From assembly GCA_045110475.1 (NCBI GenBank), contig JBGCGC010000012.1, positions 62,001 through 126,000 on the forward strand: a DNA stretch of 64,000 nucleotides. The letters run 5' to 3'. Below, piece by piece: positions 62,357-64,000 of the stretch. Positions within the stretch are counted from its first letter, which is position 1, and the number at the start of each line of letters is the position of its first letter. The notes below the pieces were generated by a model. It did no database searches, was not told the origin of the DNA, and was given only the letters and a program-made list of their open reading frames with translations. Source of the DNA: Granulosicoccus sp045110475. Lineage in GTDB: Bacteria; Pseudomonadota; Gammaproteobacteria; Granulosicoccales; Granulosicoccaceae. Made by a program: the position numbers and the translations under genes.

Positions 62357-64000
62357 GATGAATTCGACCTTTTTGCGATGGATTTTTGTGCTGCTGCTCA
62401 CCAGCGCTTTATCAGCCTGTGTCACCCCATCGGCACCACCTCTCCCCGATAGTCCAATGAACGCCAGAATAACAGACCCCGACGCCCGTCGGCAGCTGCA
62501 ACTTGGCAATCCCCTCGCAGCGGCAGATATCTACAGCAAACTTTCGCTACGCGTGAGTGACCCGGCAACTCAACAAGACTACTTGCTGATTGCCTCCGAG
62601 ATCCTGTTTGATCGCGGCTTTATGGAACAGGCACAGAAAAAACTCAGCGAAATACCCACCGAGCTGGCTACGCTAGAACTCACCCATCGACGAGACATTC
62701 TGCTCGCCAAGAGCTTCATCGTCGAACGCGATGCAGAAGCTGCGCTGACGGCATTACCAGACCCCATCATGGTTGACACTGCGCTGAATCGTGGACGCAT
62801 TTTTGAAACTCGTGCGCAGGCTTACGAGATTCTGCAAGACCCTGACAACGAACTCATCGCTAGAATCAATCTCGAAGGCCAACTCGATGACCCCACCATA
62901 GTCGAGCGCAGCCAACAGCAAATCTGGCAATTGCTTACCACGCAATCACTATCCACGCTTCGAAGCATGACAACCAATGTCAGAGGCGATACCTATCAAG
63001 GCTGGATAGAGCTTGCACTGGCTCACTCCAGTGCAGGGATGGATTCGCAAACGCGCCAGTCGTCATTGAGCAACTGGCAAGAGCGCTTCCCGGGACACCC
63101 GGCAAATCCCGGCTTTGTGACGGCGCTTTATTCAAACAATGGATTTGAATCAGACAACTCACTGGATGCCATTGACCAGATTGCCATTCTTCTACCATTA
63201 TCCGGCCGCAATACGGCTGTAGTTGCAGGTGCCATCAGAGATGGCTTTATTGCCGCCCACCAACAAGCTAATAACACACAAAAAGTACCCACTCTGCGCT
63301 TCTATGACGTAGGGGATAATCCGGGGTATGTCAGAACTGCCTACAGGAACGCCGTCATCGATGGAGCAAACGCCATCGTCGGCCCACTGACGAAAGAGGC
63401 TGTGGCATCTATCGTATCGCAACAGGATATACCCGTACCCACGATCACACTCAACACAGTAGAGACAGCGACACTCAATTCGGACATATCCAATGTCATT
63501 CAGTTTGGTCTGGCCCCTGAAGACGAAGCGGTGGCCGCCGCATCACGGGCAGCAGGACTTGGACTGACCAATGCGATTGTGTTTCAGACCGATGATTCGC
63601 GAGGCGACCGTGAAGCCAGAGCATTTCGGGATGCGATGTTCCTTTACGGAGGCGATGTGGTGCATATAGCAGTTCTGCCTGCCAATACCTACGACTACTC
63701 CAGCCAGATAAAAGAGGCATTGTCGATAGACGAGAGCGATGAAAGGTTTCGACGGCTGAGCAGCACAATAGGTAAAAAACTGTTTTTCGAGCCATCCATT
63801 CGCAGTGACGTCGATGTTATCTTTCTTGCTGTCGCTAATGAGCAGGCTCGATCGGTTCGGACGCAGCTGGATTTTTTCTATGCTCGCCAGCTACCCAGAC
63901 TGGGCACATCACGAGTGGCAGGCGTCGATGATGACGAGAAAAAAAACGCGGATCTCAACACCATCTACTACCCCGATGCGCCCTGGGTGCTACGCCAGTC
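62355..64000 (+). CDS. lpoA: Penicillin-binding protein activator LpoA (3' part beyond window)
   Basis: LpoA is an outer-membrane lipoprotein that reaches through the wall to activate PBP1A. The frame starts MMNSTFLRWIFVLLLTSALSAC, a lipoprotein signal with lipobox LSAC, followed by an N-terminal tetratricopeptide-type region. The C-terminal periplasmic-binding-protein-like domain begins IAILLPLSGRNTAVVAGAIRDGF and includes NAIVGPLTKEAV. About 548 residues are visible before the edge. The ATG at 62355 (or the next at 62358) lies on the CATG shared with rsmI. The rsmI/lpoA divergence is conserved in gammaproteobacteria. Confidence 0.93.
   Translation, partial: MMNSTFLRWIFVLLLTSALSACVTPSAPPLPDSPMNARITDPDARRQLQLGNPLAAADIYSKLSLRVSDPATQQDYLLIASEILFDRGFMEQAQKKLSEIPTELATLELTHRRDILLAKSFIVERDAEAALTALPDPIMVDTALNRGRIFETRAQAYEILQDPDNELIARINLEGQLDDPTIVERSQQQIWQLLTTQSLSTLRSMTTNVRGDTYQGWIELALAHSSAGMDSQTRQSSLSNWQERFPGHPANPGFVTALYSNNGFESDNSLDAIDQIAILLPLSGRNTAVVAGAIRDGFIAAHQQANNTQKVPTLRFYDVGDNPGYVRTAYRNAVIDGANAIVGPLTKEAVASIVSQQDIPVPTITLNTVETATLNSDISNVIQFGLAPEDEAVAAASRAAGLGLTNAIVFQTDDSRGDREARAFRDAMFLYGGDVVHIAVLPANTYDYSSQIKEALSIDESDERFRRLSSTIGKKLFFEPSIRSDVDVIFLAVANEQARSVRTQLDFFYARQLPRLGTSRVAGVDDDEKKNADLNTIYYPDAPWVLRQ

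Overview
The window is a stretch of a gammaproteobacterial chromosome of about 50-55% GC. The evidence is the gene order bamD/rluD/pgeF/clpB, the pilSR-pilA-pilBCD-coaE block, a complete mraZ-to-lpxC division and cell-wall cluster followed by an M23 peptidase, secA and argJ as in Pseudomonas-like genomes, and the divergent rsmI/lpoA pair. Abundant TRAP transport and a Kai clock operon suggest a free-living, probably marine species, possibly of the Granulosicoccaceae/Chromatiales type. That placement is a guess.

Layout. 1-2281 (minus): a three-gene clock operon in the order response regulator with a KaiA-like C-terminus, kaiB, kaiC; kaiC runs off the left edge. 2747-5342: a decayed defence island (hsdR fragment, abiEii, abiEi, all frameshifted) ending at tRNA-Ala(GGC). 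5790-13271: accessory metabolism, comprising a secreted FN3-repeat/SASA esterase, a small membrane protein, glyoxalase II with YtoQ, a TauE/SafE permease, a glutathionyl-hydroquinone reductase and an SDR. A 180-bp element with 18-bp perfect inverted ends lies at 10278-10457. 13350-20700: gltX, a PP2C phosphatase, clpB with a heat-shock-type promoter, pgeF and rluD. 20854-31177: bamD, then the type IV pilus genes pilS, pilR, two tandem pilins, pilB, pilC, pilD, and coaE. 31366-34288: a dctPQM TRAP transporter.

34466-58534 (minus, except the dciA-like gene) is one long cell-envelope region. Transcription runs mraZ, rsmH, ftsL, ftsI, murE, murF, mraY, murD, ftsW, murG, murC, ddl, ftsQ, ftsA, ftsZ, lpxC, then an M23 peptidase, secA, argJ and mutT. 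Almost every junction from mraZ to ftsA overlaps by 1-11 bases. The cluster starts at a sigma70 promoter (TTGACC-17-TATAGT) followed by four 10-bp-spaced MraZ boxes. 58936-64000 holds a zinc-finger protein of unknown function, rnpB, an M19 dipeptidase, rsmI and the start of lpoA, which runs off the right edge.

How the genes work together. The division cluster makes lipid II, polymerises it at the septum and places FtsZ; lpoA and the M23 peptidase belong to the same wall machinery. PilS/PilR are predicted to drive the first pilin from a sigma54 promoter with TGTC/GACA enhancer repeats upstream. The most unusual item is the clock operon: an intact phosphorylatable receiver fused to a KaiA/RbsU-fold helical domain, overlapping kaiB by 4 bases, gives a non-cyanobacterial genome a kaiABC-like order.
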